A stretch of DNA of 64,000 nt. It comes from Rhinopithecus roxellana. Lineage: Eukaryota > Chordata > Mammalia > Primates > Cercopithecidae. How positions within the stretch are numbered: position 1 is the stretch's first letter; the number at the start of each line of letters is the position of its first letter. Positions 12,735 to 24,665 of this stretch are shown piece after piece. The DNA is taken from positions 66,159,095 to 66,223,094 of the forward strand of contig NC_044557.1 of the NCBI RefSeq assembly GCF_007565055.1, read 5' to 3'. A program made the position numbers and the translations under genes. The notes beneath the pieces are model-generated. The model had not been told where the DNA came from. It saw only the letters and a list, made by a program, of their open reading frames with translations, and searched no databases.

Positions 12735-12935
12735 CAGGTGAAGACCATGGGGTCTAGAGTTGGAGGCTTGTCTTTAAATCCCTATCCATTACCTGCTATG
12801 TGACTCTGGACAGCTTTTTCAACTTCTCTGAACCTCAGAATCCTCATTTATAAATGTTGGGATAATAATATCATCAACTCCTTAGGGCTGTTGTGAAAAT
12901 CAGTTGAGATAATATCTGCAAAGTATGTATCACAG
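12735..12935 (+). repeat. MIR element
   Basis: ACCTGCTATGTGACTCTGG, AACTTCTCTGAACCTCAG and GGGCTGTTGTGAAAATCAG occur in MIR order. Confidence 0.85.
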
Positions 12936-13050
12936 AGCATGTTAATTTTCTATTGCTACATAGCACACAAACACCACAACTTTAGCAGCCTAAAACAATA
13001 AACATTTCTTATCTCACAGCATCTGTGGGTGGGAGTCTGAACATGGGCCA
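12936..13050 (-). mobile_element. MaLR/MLT1-type LTR end fragment
   Basis: TTTTCTATTGCTACATAGC, CACAACTTTAGCAGCCTAAA and TTATCTCACAG resemble the 3' end of old MaLR LTRs in reverse complement. The fragment is truncated after about 110 bp. Confidence 0.5.
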
Positions 13051-13715
13051 CTGAAAAACATGAAACAAATGGCCATCATTTAAGAAATGCAAACTCAATG
13101 TGGGTGAAGCATACTGTGAAGTGTAAGAGGGTAATTGAACTATAAAACCAACAGAAGTAGATCAGAATTCTTCTGGCTCCCTACTGATGCTTTCAGACCA
13201 CAAAACCCATACAATTATCAGAGAGTTGACCTGCGTATAATGATAACAGAAGTAGTAAGCTTAGAAGCAATAGTAGTATAAAACAGCTTTTTTCAAGCTC
13301 CACTCATTTGGCCATACCTGCCTCCTCCTCTCCTTATCTCTGGCATCTGATCTCTTTATTCCATCCCTTCATTCCTTGAGGATAACGTGAGGTACCAAAG
13401 TTCTGCCCTCCAATTTCTGTACCATTATTATCTTTCATTCCATCAAGGTCTAAGAAAACTACTGTCCAATATTCTGGCTTTACAAATCCTTTGACTCTCA
13501 CAACCCACTGCAGCCATCCTTTACCGATGGCCAAGCTCTCGATTTCGACAGCATCTCAGAAATCTTAGATTCCATCTTCCCCCTGAGCACAGTGTTTGAT
13601 CCTTTCTACTCTCTCAAATTTTCACTTCCATTTCAACCTTCTCCCTCAGAAGGGCTTCCAAAGCCTGGAACTATTTTGTCTTCCATTGCATCAGATACCT
13701 TCTATATCCGTATCT
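13051..13715. other. Intergenic, nothing recognised
   Basis: No recognised repeat or gene. The last 14 bases (13702-13715) are the left target duplication of the next Alu. Confidence 0.5.
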
Positions 13716-14020
13716 CTTTTTTTTTTTTTTTTTTGAATGAGAGAGAATCTCACTCTGTTGCCTAGGCTGGAGTGCAGTGGCACAATCTCAGCTCACTGCA
13801 ACCTCTGCCTCTCAGGTTCAAGCAATTCTCCTGCCTCAGCCTCCCAAGCAGCTAGGATTACAGGAACACAACACCACGCCTGGCTGCTTTTTGTATTTTC
13901 AGTAGAGATGGGGTTTTGCTATGTTGACCAGGCTGCTCTTGAACTCCTGACCTCAAGTGATCTACCCTCCTTGGCCTCACAAAGTGCTGGGATTATAGGC
14001 ATGAGCCACTGTGTTTGGCC
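13716..14020 (-). mobile_element. Alu with target-site duplication
   Basis: Starts with a T-run and ends GTGTTTGGCC. It is flanked by CTATATCCGTATCT (13702-13715) and CTATATCCATATCT (14021-14034), a 14-bp duplication with one change. Confidence 0.95.
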
Positions 14021-14034
14021 CTATATCCATATCT

Positions 14035-14489
14035 TTCCCAATGCAGCCAGATCCAATGGCCCATCCCTTCAAACACTCTCTTACCTCTTGAATTTATTTT
14101 ATTTTTACTTTAATATAATTATAAAATAGGTATATGTGTGCTGGTTATTCTCCATTATTTCCTCCACCCGACTTCCAATCCCGCTCTTCTCTGTCCTGCT
14201 CTTGCCCTGGGAGGTTAACCCCTATGGATCGCACAGTTCAAGTTCCTGTGCTACATGACTTCTGGTTGGATTCAATCAATGGGAAGCAGCAAGATATTGG
14301 TAGGAGGGAGGAAAAACAGGTCAGGGTGGCACTTACCGCTGTAAACCAGCTCTGACACTCCAGCTCTGACACTGTGACTCAAACAGGAAAAACATGAAAC
14401 TCTATTTATACCCTTCTCCCTTCTCCTCTATGAAACGAAAGCCTTAAGTCACTAGCATGGGGCAGCAAATTCTGTCACCCCAGGGAACA
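14035..14489. other. Intergenic, nothing recognised
   Basis: Contains a T/A-rich patch at 14095-14130. No gene is apparent. Confidence 0.45.
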
Positions 14490-16110
14490 AATGAAGATCT
14501 ACTGCAGCTGGGGAAAGAATAAAAGAAAAAAGGGTGAAAAAGGGAAAGAAAGAGTACAAGAAAAAAGGTAACAGTCCTGGGCCCAGAATACTATACCAAC
14601 ACAATTAAAGCCCCGCCCCCCCGCCACTGGAGGGGAACAGAAAACTCCCTCCACACAAGATCTACTGCAAGTACAAAACAGAGTTTGGCTTCCATGGAGA
14701 GGAGGAGCAGGATGACTGAGATGCCACACTAAAACCCTGGTGCAGAAGACGTAAGACTCAGACTAGATCAGGATAACAGAAAAAAATATCCTGACCTCCA
14801 CCACCAGACTTAGCAAGTACCAAGTAAAAAGCAACAATAGACTACCTCTAGGGGAGGGGCAAGAGCATGGAGAGAGATCCCTCTACAGAATGGTGCACAA
14901 GGAAAGCAGAAAGCTAAAATGAAAGCAGGAACATTGAGGAAAACTCTCTGGTACCACAGTCCCCATTCTAACAAAGTTAACACCAGAAGAATTTGAAGTT
15001 AGTGGTATACAAACATAACCATAACAACAACAGAATCCAAATCTAGCTCAACTCCTGACTCGATGGACTCAGCATCTGTCATCTACCATTACCAGCACAT
15101 ATATACACTAATGGTCTTGCAGAAGAAATTGTGTGCCCATTTCCAGGCACAAATACTGTATATCTCATGCTCTGCTATCCTACATGCAATGGACAGCATT
15201 CTACTAAAAATTATAAGACACTCATACAAAGGCAAGGGAAAAACCCACTCCCAAAAGACAAAGCAATCAACAGTACAAAACTAAGAGATGACCTAGGTGT
15301 TTGAACAATCTGACAGGAAATAATTACTATGATTAATATCTTAAAGGTTATAGTGGAAATGATCGATAACATGTAAGAACAAAAGGAAAATTTCAGCAGA
15401 GAGAAAAATCCAATATAAATGCTTAGAAGATTAAACACATATAATAACAGAGATGAAGCATGCCTTCAATGTTATAATTAGTAGAACTGATGCAGTCGAG
15501 GAAAGAAAAAGTGAACTTTAATAGTAAGTCAATTACAATTATCTAAACTGAAATATAAAGAATAAAAAGAATAAAACAAACAGAACAGAGCATCCAAACA
15601 CAGTGGGACAATATTCATGATCTAACATACATGCAATTAAAAATCCAAGAGAGGAGAAAGAGAATGAGGTGGAGGAAGAATTTGAAGAGAGTGTGGTTGA
15701 GAATTTTTCAAAAATAATGAAATACATCAAACTATAGATCCAAAAATCTTAGAGAGCCCCAAGTAAGATAGAAACCCCCCATAAAAAGCACATAGACACA
15801 TCATATTTAAACTTCAATATGTAAACCAAAGAAAAAGAGAAAGTCCTGAAGGCAGCTACAGGAAAAGAACATATTGCATCCACAGAAACAAAGGTAAGAA
15901 TTACAAAGACTTCTTGTCAGAAACTATACAAGCCCAAAGACAATGGAAAGAGATCTTTAAAGTGCTTCGGGTGGGAATGGGAAGGGGTGGGGAAGTTCAA
16001 TCCAGATTTCTACACTTAGCAAAAATATCTTTGAAAAATGAAAGTAAAATTAAGACGTTTTAAAATAAACAAAATCCGTTCTGAACAATACATGTTCAAA
16101 AATAGGAAAC
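14490..16110 (+). mobile_element. Ancient L1 5' part (L1M-like)
   Basis: A-rich plus-strand sequence resembling the 5' UTR and ORF1 region of old L1M elements. It includes blocks such as CCAAAGACAATGGAAAGAG and GCAGCTACAGGAAAAGAAC. It is full of stops. The 3' half of the L1 is absent here. Confidence 0.65.
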
Positions 16111-16539
16111 AATCCTTGCCCTCAAAAGAATCATGGGATCTAATCAGGAAGATATGCTCATAAAAGGAATTGTAATATAATGTTATAAGTGAAGGAAAGA
16201 TAACCAGCTTGATGTGAAAGACATCTGTGTCTGTGAGATGTCCAGTGAGTAAATGGAAATCTGGGTCTGGATTTCAGGAGAAAGGAAGGGGATCTAGGAG
16301 TCACTGATATATGGTTAGCAGTGTTTCAGAAAACATTGAAATCACACTGGAAGAGTCTGTCGTGACAGAAGAGATAGGAGGCGGTTCCAAGATGGAGCTG
16401 GAGAACACCAAGACTAAAAGACACAGAGAACGAGAACTGTGCTGGGCTCCAGGTTCATCTTCTTTCTTAAACTGACCATGAGCCAAGAAACAAGTGGAAG
16501 AGGCCAGATGAAAGGAAAAAGAAGAGCTAACACCATTTG

Positions 16540-16726
16540 AGCTCTTAGTAATGCCAGGTATTGCTCTCAGCACTTTTCATTCTTATTCTTATCAATTTAT
16601 TGTATTTAATTCTCACAGCAGCCCCACCAGTCAGATGCTTTATCCCATTTAACAAATGCAAAAACTGAGGCACAGAGGTTAAACAATTCCCTTATGGTCA
16701 CATAGTAAGTGGTAGAGCTGGGATTC
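16540..16726 (-). repeat. MIR element, left part (split by a MaLR LTR)
   Basis: CCCATTTAACAAATGC, ACTGAGGCACAGAGGTTAAA and GGTAGAGCTGGGATTC are reverse-complement MIR. The element continues at 17085 after the inserted LTR. Confidence 0.88.
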
Positions 16727-17084
16727 TGATATGGTTTGGCTGGGTCCACACCCAAATCTCATCTTGAATTATAGCTCCCATAATCCCCACGTGTCATGGG
16801 AGGAACCCAGTGGGAGGTCATTGAATCATGAGGGCAGTTACCCTCATGCTGTTCTCATGATAGTGAGTTCTCACGAGATCTGATGGTCTTATAAAGGGCT
16901 TTTCCCCCTTTGCTCAACACTCATTCTCTCTCTTGCCACCTATGAGGAGGTGCCTTCTATCATGATTGTAAGTTTCTTGAGGCCTTCCCAGCCACGTAGA
17001 ACTATGAGTCAATTAAACCTCTTTTCTTTGTAAATTACCAAGTCTAGGGTATTTCTTCATAGCATATGAGAATGGACTAATACA
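16727..17084 (+). mobile_element. Solo MaLR (MST/THE1-type) LTR inserted in a MIR
   Basis: Starts TGATATGGTTTGGCTG, passes through CACGAGATCTGATGG and ends GAATGGACTAATACA. The flanks GATTC (16722-16726) and GATCC (17085-17089) form a 5-bp target duplication with one change. The host MIR resumes exactly after it. Confidence 0.93.
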
Positions 17085-17145
17085 GATCCCAAGCCAGATG
17101 TTTAACCCACACCCCTTGTTCTTCCCACTGTGCTATACAACCTCC
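17085..17145 (-). repeat. MIR element, right part
   Basis: CCCAAGCCAGATGTTTAACC and CACTGTGCTATAC complete the MIR interrupted at 16726. Confidence 0.75.
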
Positions 17146-18153
17146 AAAGGTGATAGGAAGGAAGCACTGCTATATTCATAGCCACACAACCCTCAGTCAC
17201 AATGGAAGCCTAAAACCTAGAGGGGAAGTAGATACTCCAGCTTTTTCCAGGAGACTGACAGAGGTTCCTGATAAAGGATATCTGGCATTGACTTTCCATG
17301 AGATACAGGGACCCATATACCCTGAAGGTGTCCAATCCAGACCTTGGCTCCATATTTTGTTTCCTTCTAAATGGCAATGCTGGCCCTAAGGTCATATTTC
17401 CTCATTCAACAGAAGCCTGCTGCATATCTGTGGAACTCCCCTAACAAAACAGGATAAGTAACTCAACCCTAGGAAGATGGGATTAATCACAGAATTTTTT
17501 AAAAATAATATAAGGTACTTCTTTAGTCATGAACATAATTTCTATTAGTCCAGGAGGGTAGAACTTGGCTCTAAAATGCTAGTTCTGCAAAGCCAGGGAA
17601 GAAACTTTATAAACTGAAACAGTACATTATAATAAATGAATGGTCTGTTTGGTGGCATGAGGGACAGTCTTCTTAGCAATGCTCTATCCCAAAAATTTTT
17701 TTCCCGACAAAGATGGTAGAATCATTGTACTGAGAGTGTAAGACTAAAGAATAAACAGAGCTTTGTCTTGTGCTTTGGTTTTATTTTAACTACTATACGA
17801 TGGGGGAAAGAGAACTGGTATTTCACATACCAGAAACTAGAATGGAATTTTTAGAGTGTTAGAACAGGGAGTTTAGCTTTTGGTAGAAACAGAATTTAAA
17901 ACTAAGGTCTATTTTAAGTTATATCTAAATTGACTAAAAAATACAGTTTACAAACCATTATTACCTTCTATACTAAGTCATGTTTTATGACTTTCCATAA
18001 TTGTCTAAAACATATTCCATGGTTCTTGAAGGGCACGAATACATGGTAAGTTTACCTGTCACGTGAGCAAAAATGGCAAAGACCTTTACCACCAAGGATA
18101 GCAAGGCCAAGTTGATTTGTGACCTTGTCTTCATCTGATTAATTAGTAAATAT
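17146..18153. other. Intergenic, nothing recognised
   Basis: About 1 kb AT-rich. No repeat family recognised with confidence. Confidence 0.45.
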
Positions 18154-18696
18154 TTAGCTCTTGAATGGCAAAAATATATTAAACTCTGTAGCTTTTCCTA
18201 TCAGCAAATAGAAAAGAAAACAATTCACAAACAGCATTAGAATTAATGGTTTCAGTGTCTCCTTGAGAACTTCCCTATAAAAACTTATTTCCTTATTAAA
18301 GGAAGACTCACATTTCTGTTTCCTATTTTTCTTTCTCAGAGAGGAAATTTGTATTACTCTATTTCCAGACAAGAAGAACACACCAACAGACTGATGGGAA
18401 AGGCAATGAAAATAAACTGTAGGAATAGGACCAGAAGAGTGGAAATAAGAATGCAGAGTCCTAGGCTGTAGGTCTGTGTGGCCTAGGACTCCAGGCTCCC
18501 AGGTGATGTTTATAGTGCTGGTCTGAGGACTACACTCAAGACAGCAAGGATAAAGGAAGCATCCCTGCAAGGACACCCCGAGACATTGACTCTGGGTGGC
18601 TGGAGCCCTGAGCTGGTCACCTTCAGCCTCTGCAGCTTCCCGTGGGGTTCCAAATCTTGCCAGTTTGTCACAGTGTGTAACAAAACTATGTAACAA
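18154..18696 (-). other. 180-codon open frame, probably chance
   Basis: An uninterrupted minus-strand frame of 180 codons with a methionine start. The predicted protein has no domain I recognise. It has a hydrophobic stretch near its C-terminus (LILMLFVNCFLFYLLIG). The composition is that of random non-coding sequence. There is no splice context, CpG island or paralog in the window. I list it because it is among the longest frames outside recognised repeats, but I do not call it a gene. Confidence 0.15.
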
Positions 18697-21600
18697 AAGT
18701 GTGTAACAAAAGTATCTTCTCAGTGTGCCCTGATGGGTACGAGGTTGGCAAATACTGCTTTAGAGGTCTGGAGGTGAAGATTTGGCTTTCAGGAGCAGGG
18801 GCCTAACAAAAAGTCCTTAGAGATCAAGCAAAGGACAAAACGTGGAAGAAAATTTGAGTAAAAACAAGCTCAACGTGGGAGTGCTCTGAGGCCAAGAGAA
18901 GGCCAGGTCAGAGCAGCTACATATGAATGCACTGGAGCATGGTGGCAAACACTCAGGCCTTAAGAGACATTCAAATTTAAATTTAAAATTAAATTAAATA
19001 CAATATAAAAAGAGATATTCAGGACTCAGAGAGCTAAAGACCAATATGAGATTTTACAATAAACACAGGCCAGGGCCAGAAGGATGGAATTTGGAAAAAG
19101 TGGGCTAGAATCACATTTGGGATTAGCCATTCCTGGAAGAGTTTGCCAAAATCTTGAGAAGGAATTAGAATTTAAGCAAGAACACGTTTGTCATTATATT
19201 AGATGATGGACATGCATGTGACTGCTCCTTTTTTTTAATAGACTTTATATCATTCATCCATAGTTATATTGTTGTTCTCAGCTCATTCCTTTTGTTTCCC
19301 ATGATTGGAGCATTAAGGAATGTCTTCAGATATTGTAAACGAGTCCTGGGTGGTGAACCCCGGACATACTCAGCCAAGCATCTGGTCTTAATGCCTTATA
19401 TAAGGACTTTCCTTAACTAAGTTAGTCCCATATCCAGTACTTACAAGAGATCTCAGCACCTGGTTGCTTGCAGCAAAGAAACTCTGTGGTTAAGTCCTCC
19501 TGTCAGCCTTTCCCCAAAGTCCTGCACCAAACAGGACCTTTGTCAATCCACTGGTTCCCACACTGAAGATAGTGGCCGTGAGCTATGCTCTGTCTTCATC
19601 ATGTTAGTGTCATAACGTCATTCCCTGGAGAACTTTGTCTTCACTCTCCCAGCAACATTAGCTGGGCCTTTTCCAGGAGTTCAAGCTTATCTTCCTTCCT
19701 TTCCTGGAATGATCCTTGAATGCTTGTAACTCTTTGACTTAAAGAAGTCTCAGTATACGAATTAAACCTATTTGCTGTTTGTTCCAATATGGTGAATAGT
19801 TCAGACACGTAAGGTTGAGTCCATTCAGTCCAACCCACTTGATACCTCAGAGTTTCTCCTTTCTTCTTTGTGTGTTAAACAAGCACAAATTGAGTTGTAA
19901 TCAAAGTGCAACTTGATTTTTATCACCCACTGACTTTTTAAAATCAACTCCCTGCCCTTGGATGAAAACTTGGTAGGTGCCATGGCCTCTTCTGTTCTTT
20001 CTTGGGTTGTAGACTTTCCTGGGGCCCATAAATTACAAAACAGTTCAACTGAGTAATTTGAATGTTCAGTCCAAGACATTAGTCAAAACTTCAAATTTGA
20101 TTTAGTGTTAAATATACCAAATAAACTCTCCTTCTCCAGTTCAAATTTTCTTGCAGTGGCAAAAAGTGATGTGATTGGTTTTGTCTCATGACCATTGCTT
20201 ACAGTTGTGCAAGTTCAGCGCTAGGCAACTCCAGGGAAGTGGGAAAGGGCCCACCATTCATACTCAGGCCTTTTCCTGTGTGCACAAAGATGCTGTTTGG
20301 TGGGATGCTTCTTGGCTTCTTCCCCTTCACTCCCCGTGCTCTGGCATGCCAGGTAAGGGACAGGAAATAGCTTCTCCAAACTGGTGCCCTTCTCAGTTAG
20401 AGTTACACTCTGCTCTGGTCAGAGTTTAAGGCTGACATTCTTTTGTAGGCTCTTCTGAAGATTTGGGGGGAATTCTCCTGCAGGCCAATCCAGCTGCGAT
20501 TCAATCATGGGAGCGACACCAGCTTTCCCCTGTCTGGCAGCTTCCAGTCCCCCCCAGCTCTCCTTTCCTGGGAATTTACCCACACCCACTTGCACTGTTG
20601 GAATTCCCTTCTCTCTGGTGAAGACCCTCTTGGTTAGGACTCAGGCAGGTCCAGGCCAGCTCTGTCTCTGATTGTGGGAATTGCTGCAAGTCCACCCCAG
20701 CACAACCTGTTGCCACCACCTGTGAGTTCTCACAGTTGTGAGCACAGGTCACCTGTGTTCTCAGCTGCAGGGAGCACATGTCAGCCCTCCAGGGGGTCCT
20801 GCGGCAGTCCCTCTCAGCAGACTTGAAATGGGGGTAGCCCTCACCTCTCGCCAGAGGGGAGTGGGGCTTATGACCAGACGGCATTTCTCTCCAAAGAAAT
20901 TCATTTATGCTGTGTCCTTGTTTCATTCCAACCCTCCTCTATTTCCTTAATCTGGCTAAAGGGCTGAACAACATGGAAGAGTTCCACACAATTTCCTATG
21001 TAAATGAAGGAATCAGTCTTACACTCGTTTTGGTACCTGTTGGTCATTGTATTGGGGCATCTTGAAATTAAACCCCAATTATATCCATTTTAGAGCCACT
21101 CCACTCTTCCTCTCCTAGTATTAACAAAGCATTAAGAGTAAACTTTCAGGGAAAACCACAATTCTCCTTTCCAACTCAACAGGAAAGATAATAGCAGAGC
21201 TCATGGGGTAATAACCTCTGTCCAGCCCTGGGCAGCCAAGCTGAAGTTCTTCTTGGAGTTCTCTCAGGCACAAGCTCCAGGAGAGCCAGGCAGGATTCTG
21301 GTCTAGCCTGTGATAGTAAGATTCTTTCCATCAGTTTGGTAATTCTCCTAGGGCTAAAGAACCGAGTGTTAAATACATCAAGTTGAACAAAACACCCTGA
21401 GAGAGACACATATCCCAGCGTATTTGGCTTTTAAGATGAATATGAATTCTTACAATATTTTTAAATATTGTATTTCACATTTTTGGGAAGTTCCTCTCAA
21501 ACTCTCGTTGCCAGCCACAGAACGATTCCAAAACTATGTCTCTTCTTTGGTGGCCCAAAGAAACAGTTTCAGAGAAGCGCCCAGTGCTCAGAACTCCATA

Positions 21601-23000
21601 GTCAACCTTTATGGATGGAATTGAGCTTGCAGAGCAAAGGTACCAGCTGCTCATTATTGCAAGGAGAATGTATGGGAAGGAGGGCGATCTCTGTGGCTAA
21701 TGGAGTCCTGGCTACACCACTGAACAATGGACTGAAAAACCTAAAGTCAAAGTCTTTCTGTTCCTGCCCTGAAGGACTCCAATAAACTTGATGTCCCAGG
21801 AAATCCTAGTCCAGTCGAGACTGGAATCTAGAGTCTGGCTCTTTGAAAAACTTGTGGGCTGGGGACTCCTCCAGGTGTTTATTTGCCCAGGGTGGTGGGC
21901 CTAAGGGGTGTGTGTTTGACTTTGTGTACATGCATATCCAGCCCCCTGGATTATGTTTGAACCTCTGAAGAAAAATTTGAGGCAGACACTGGAGGAACTG
22001 TTTTCATGAGGGAATGTGTATGACATTGAGCACTTGAAGTCCTGCTTTGGAACCCTGGAGATGAATGAGGTACAAAGTTAGAGATGGGACTACGCTCCCC
22101 ACCTTTGCATTGAGTCTAGGACCAGGAGATGACACCTTCACACAGACACTGGTGTTCTCATGGGGCACAACACAAGATGCCACTTGGGTCTCTCAGGCTG
22201 TTCTGTGAATGGAAGACAGTGGCCAGGAAAGTCAGAGGAGATGGCAACAGATTCCTGCAGCAGCTGTGCCAGATGGACTGGTCCCTGAAGCAGCCTCTCC
22301 CGGCCTCTCAAAATACCTTAGCCTGGGGGGATGTCACCTAAGCAGGTGAGGGCATGAATGGGAAGTGTAGGAGACCGACTATAGCAGGGCTTCATGTGTG
22401 CCCACAGATGGACTTAGTCTTGATTCCTGACATTCAGCCAAGAAGCAGCATGTATACAATGGGAGCTCTTACAAAAAAACAGTTGAACCTGGTTATAACA
22501 TGACTCACATTGCATGGGTTAGGGCTTATTCTGGGGCAAATTCAGACTGAAAACAAATCCAGAACCTACCCCAACCTTGGGGTGAACCCTAGGGTGGTTC
22601 CAAGCAGTAAACCAAGGTCCAAGCTTTGACAAACACTGTCTAACAGTAATAAACCACCCAGCTGACTCATATGGCCTAAAATTGGAAACACTTTAATTCC
22701 ATAAGATTAAAGGTGAACATCTGTACACCAAGGGTTATTTTCCTGGCCCCCCTCCTCAAATAAGTTGTTTCTGGTAGCAGGAGAAATCTTTAAAGAGGGT
22801 CTGGCTGCTGAAGTTCTCAAAGGTGACAAAAGTGTCCAACTGGCTGCCAGGTGAAAAGCTAGACTTTGCAAACAGGGATTTCCCATCTGAGGACACCTGC
22901 AACTTCCACATGTTTGCCTTGTGATCAGAATAAGGTCAGTCATGAAACGACCCTTGAACAAATGAATGAGGCAGACAAACGAGGTGCCGTGGCTTTGTTT
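18697..23000. other. Intergenic stretch with unassigned, possibly repeat-derived sequence
   Basis: 4.3 kb with no gene I recognise. An AT-rich patch lies at 18975-19015. From 19640 to 20080 two consecutive minus-strand frames (84 and 65 codons, shifted in phase) could be remnants of one older reading frame. Their products match nothing I know. From 20190 to 20950 the sequence is GC-richer, with short frames on both strands. A decayed retroviral or processed-pseudogene origin is possible but not shown. Confidence 0.4.
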
Positions 23001-23050
23001 TGTGGGTAGAATGAAGAAAATGTGTTGTGGGTAGAATGAAGAAAATGTGT
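23001..23050. repeat. Perfect 25-bp tandem duplication
   Basis: The unit TGTGGGTAGAATGAAGAAAA plus TGTGT occupies 23001-23025 and repeats without change at 23026-23050. Perfect identity suggests a recent slippage or duplication event. Confidence 0.95.
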
Positions 23051-23593
23051 TCAGTTGTTCAATGAGAAAGAAGACACAAAGGAACCATCCCCAGTGAAGG
23101 AAACTGACACAATTGTCTTCATGAGCTTGCAAGAAAGAACAAAATATTCAGAAGCTGAGCCCCCAAAACTTCAGAGCCCTGGAATGAAAAGTGAGGGTGG
23201 TAAGGGAGGTAATAGGCAGAGTAACAGAGCCTTAGGGATGGCCTGGCCTGACCACAGTGATAAAAGAGCTGTCTACACAATAGTGTTACCAACTTCAGGG
23301 GAATTGATATCTGCCTTAGCCTGGGGAAAAGCCAGAGGGCATGAAGTAGAGGAAGAGGAAGAAGGTCTGAAGGGTCAGCTAAGAGAAACAGAAGCCCACA
23401 GAGAGAGCTAGAGAGGCAGGGGGCAGGGCAACAGCCTAGAAGGCAGCCCTTGCCAAAATACCAAGCTAAACCAGTGGTAGTATTCTATGTAATGTGTTTA
23501 ATTGTATTGCTGCTGACTTATTTCCAGCTCTTATTCAGTTAATATTCCAACTTCCTTGGACAGGAATAAATTTCAGGTTTTATTTCATTCCAT
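23051..23593. other. Intergenic, nothing recognised
   Basis: A 118-codon plus-strand frame (23055-23411) has no recognisable domain and a low-complexity E/K/G-rich end. I do not call it a gene. Confidence 0.4.
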
Positions 23594-23770
23594 AGTTCAC
23601 TGGTTCTCTAACTCTAGTGTGCATCAGAACCACGTGGAAGACATGTCAAAATACCGATCTGTGGGCCCCAACCCAGGGCTTCTGACTCAGCTCGGGAATT
23701 GCATTCTCACAAGCTCCACGGTGATGCTGATGCTGCTAGTCTGAGCACCACACTTTAAAAACCACCGATA
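23594..23770. mobile_element. MER5A-like hAT element
   Basis: CACTGGTTCTCTAACTCTAG, GCATCAGAACCACGTGGAAG, GGCCCCAACCCAGGGCTTC and the mirrored end TTTAAAAACCACCG match the non-autonomous hAT element MER5A. Confidence 0.8.
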
Positions 23771-24075
23771 CAGACCATCCTTCCCTTAAACAGGTAAAAG
23801 AAGATGGGAGGAAGCTGGAGACAAAGAAAAGAAAGGAGCCTGGTAGGAGGCAGTCTGTGACAATGTAGGCAGGGCAGGTTACTCTATGCAGATTGATTTC
23901 AGTGCTCATGGGAAAGTTAAGAATAAAAAAAGTTTATATTAGCAGATTGATGCAATAAACTTCACATGCAGAATTTACTACCTTGATTTGAAAGCAAATA
24001 TCCCTGGGAGAAAATAAAATTTATCAGTCATTTATACCTTACTCTGAATAAGTTTTAAATTTCATATCTATATGT
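23771..24075. other. Intergenic, nothing recognised
   Basis: AT-rich sequence between a hAT fossil and an L1 fragment. Confidence 0.45.
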
Positions 24076-24263
24076 CAGATTGTCATCTGTGAATATAGAT
24101 CATTTTACTTCTTCCTTTCCAATTTGGATGCCTTTTAGTTCTTTTTGTAGCTTAACTGCTCTGGCTGGAACTTCCAGTACAATGTTGATTAGCAGTGAAG
24201 AAAGTAGGCTTCCTTATTTTGTTCCTGAGTTGAGTGGGAAAGCTTTCAGTCTCCCACCATTGA
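24076..24263 (-). mobile_element. L1 ORF2 fragment
   Basis: CTTCCTTTCCAATTTGGATG, TTGCTCTGGCTGG-like and ACTTCCAGTACAATGTTGA are reverse-complement L1 ORF2. The fragment ends where the MaLR provirus begins. The 201-codon plus-strand frame across this junction is a chimera of L1 antisense and LTR, not a gene. Confidence 0.8.
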
Positions 24264-24665
24264 GTTTTAGGCCATTCTTGTGTTGCTATAAAGAAATACC
24301 TGAGGCTGGGCCATTTATAAAGAAAAGAGGTTTAATTGGTTCACAGTTCTGCAGGCTATTCAAGAAGCATGGTGCTGGCATCTGTTCAGCTTCTGGGGAG
24401 GCCACAGGGAGCTTTTACTCATGGCAAAAGGCAAAGTGGCAGCTTGCACATTACATAGTAGGAGCAGGAGCAAGGGGGTTGGGGGAGGTGCCACACTGTA
24501 TAACAACCAGATATCATGAGGACTCACTCACTATCAGGAGGACAGCAGCAAGCCATGAGAGATCTGCCCCCATGAGCCAAACACCTCTCATCAGGCCCCA
24601 CCTTCAACATCAGGGATTACAATTCAATATGAGATTTGGTGGGGACATATATCCAAACTATATCA
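24264..24665 (-). mobile_element. MaLR (MST/THE1-type) LTR, provirus 2, 3' LTR in element sense
   Basis: Same LTR family as 7424-7814: TTAGGCCATTCTTGTGTTGC to AAACTATATCA. It inserted in an L1 fragment. The start is eroded (TGAGTTTTAGG for TGTTAGG). Confidence 0.9.

Noticed and set aside
13737..14129. 130-codon frame with an Alu-type protein product
   Set aside because: It is antisense Alu sequence; similar frames occur in every minus-strand Alu here.
18154..18696. 180-codon minus-strand open frame as a new gene
   Set aside because: No domain, no paralog, no splice or promoter context. Listed only as a low-confidence open frame.
22707..23132. 141-codon minus-strand frame
   Set aside because: No recognisable domain. 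It crosses the 25-bp tandem duplication, and its composition looks random.
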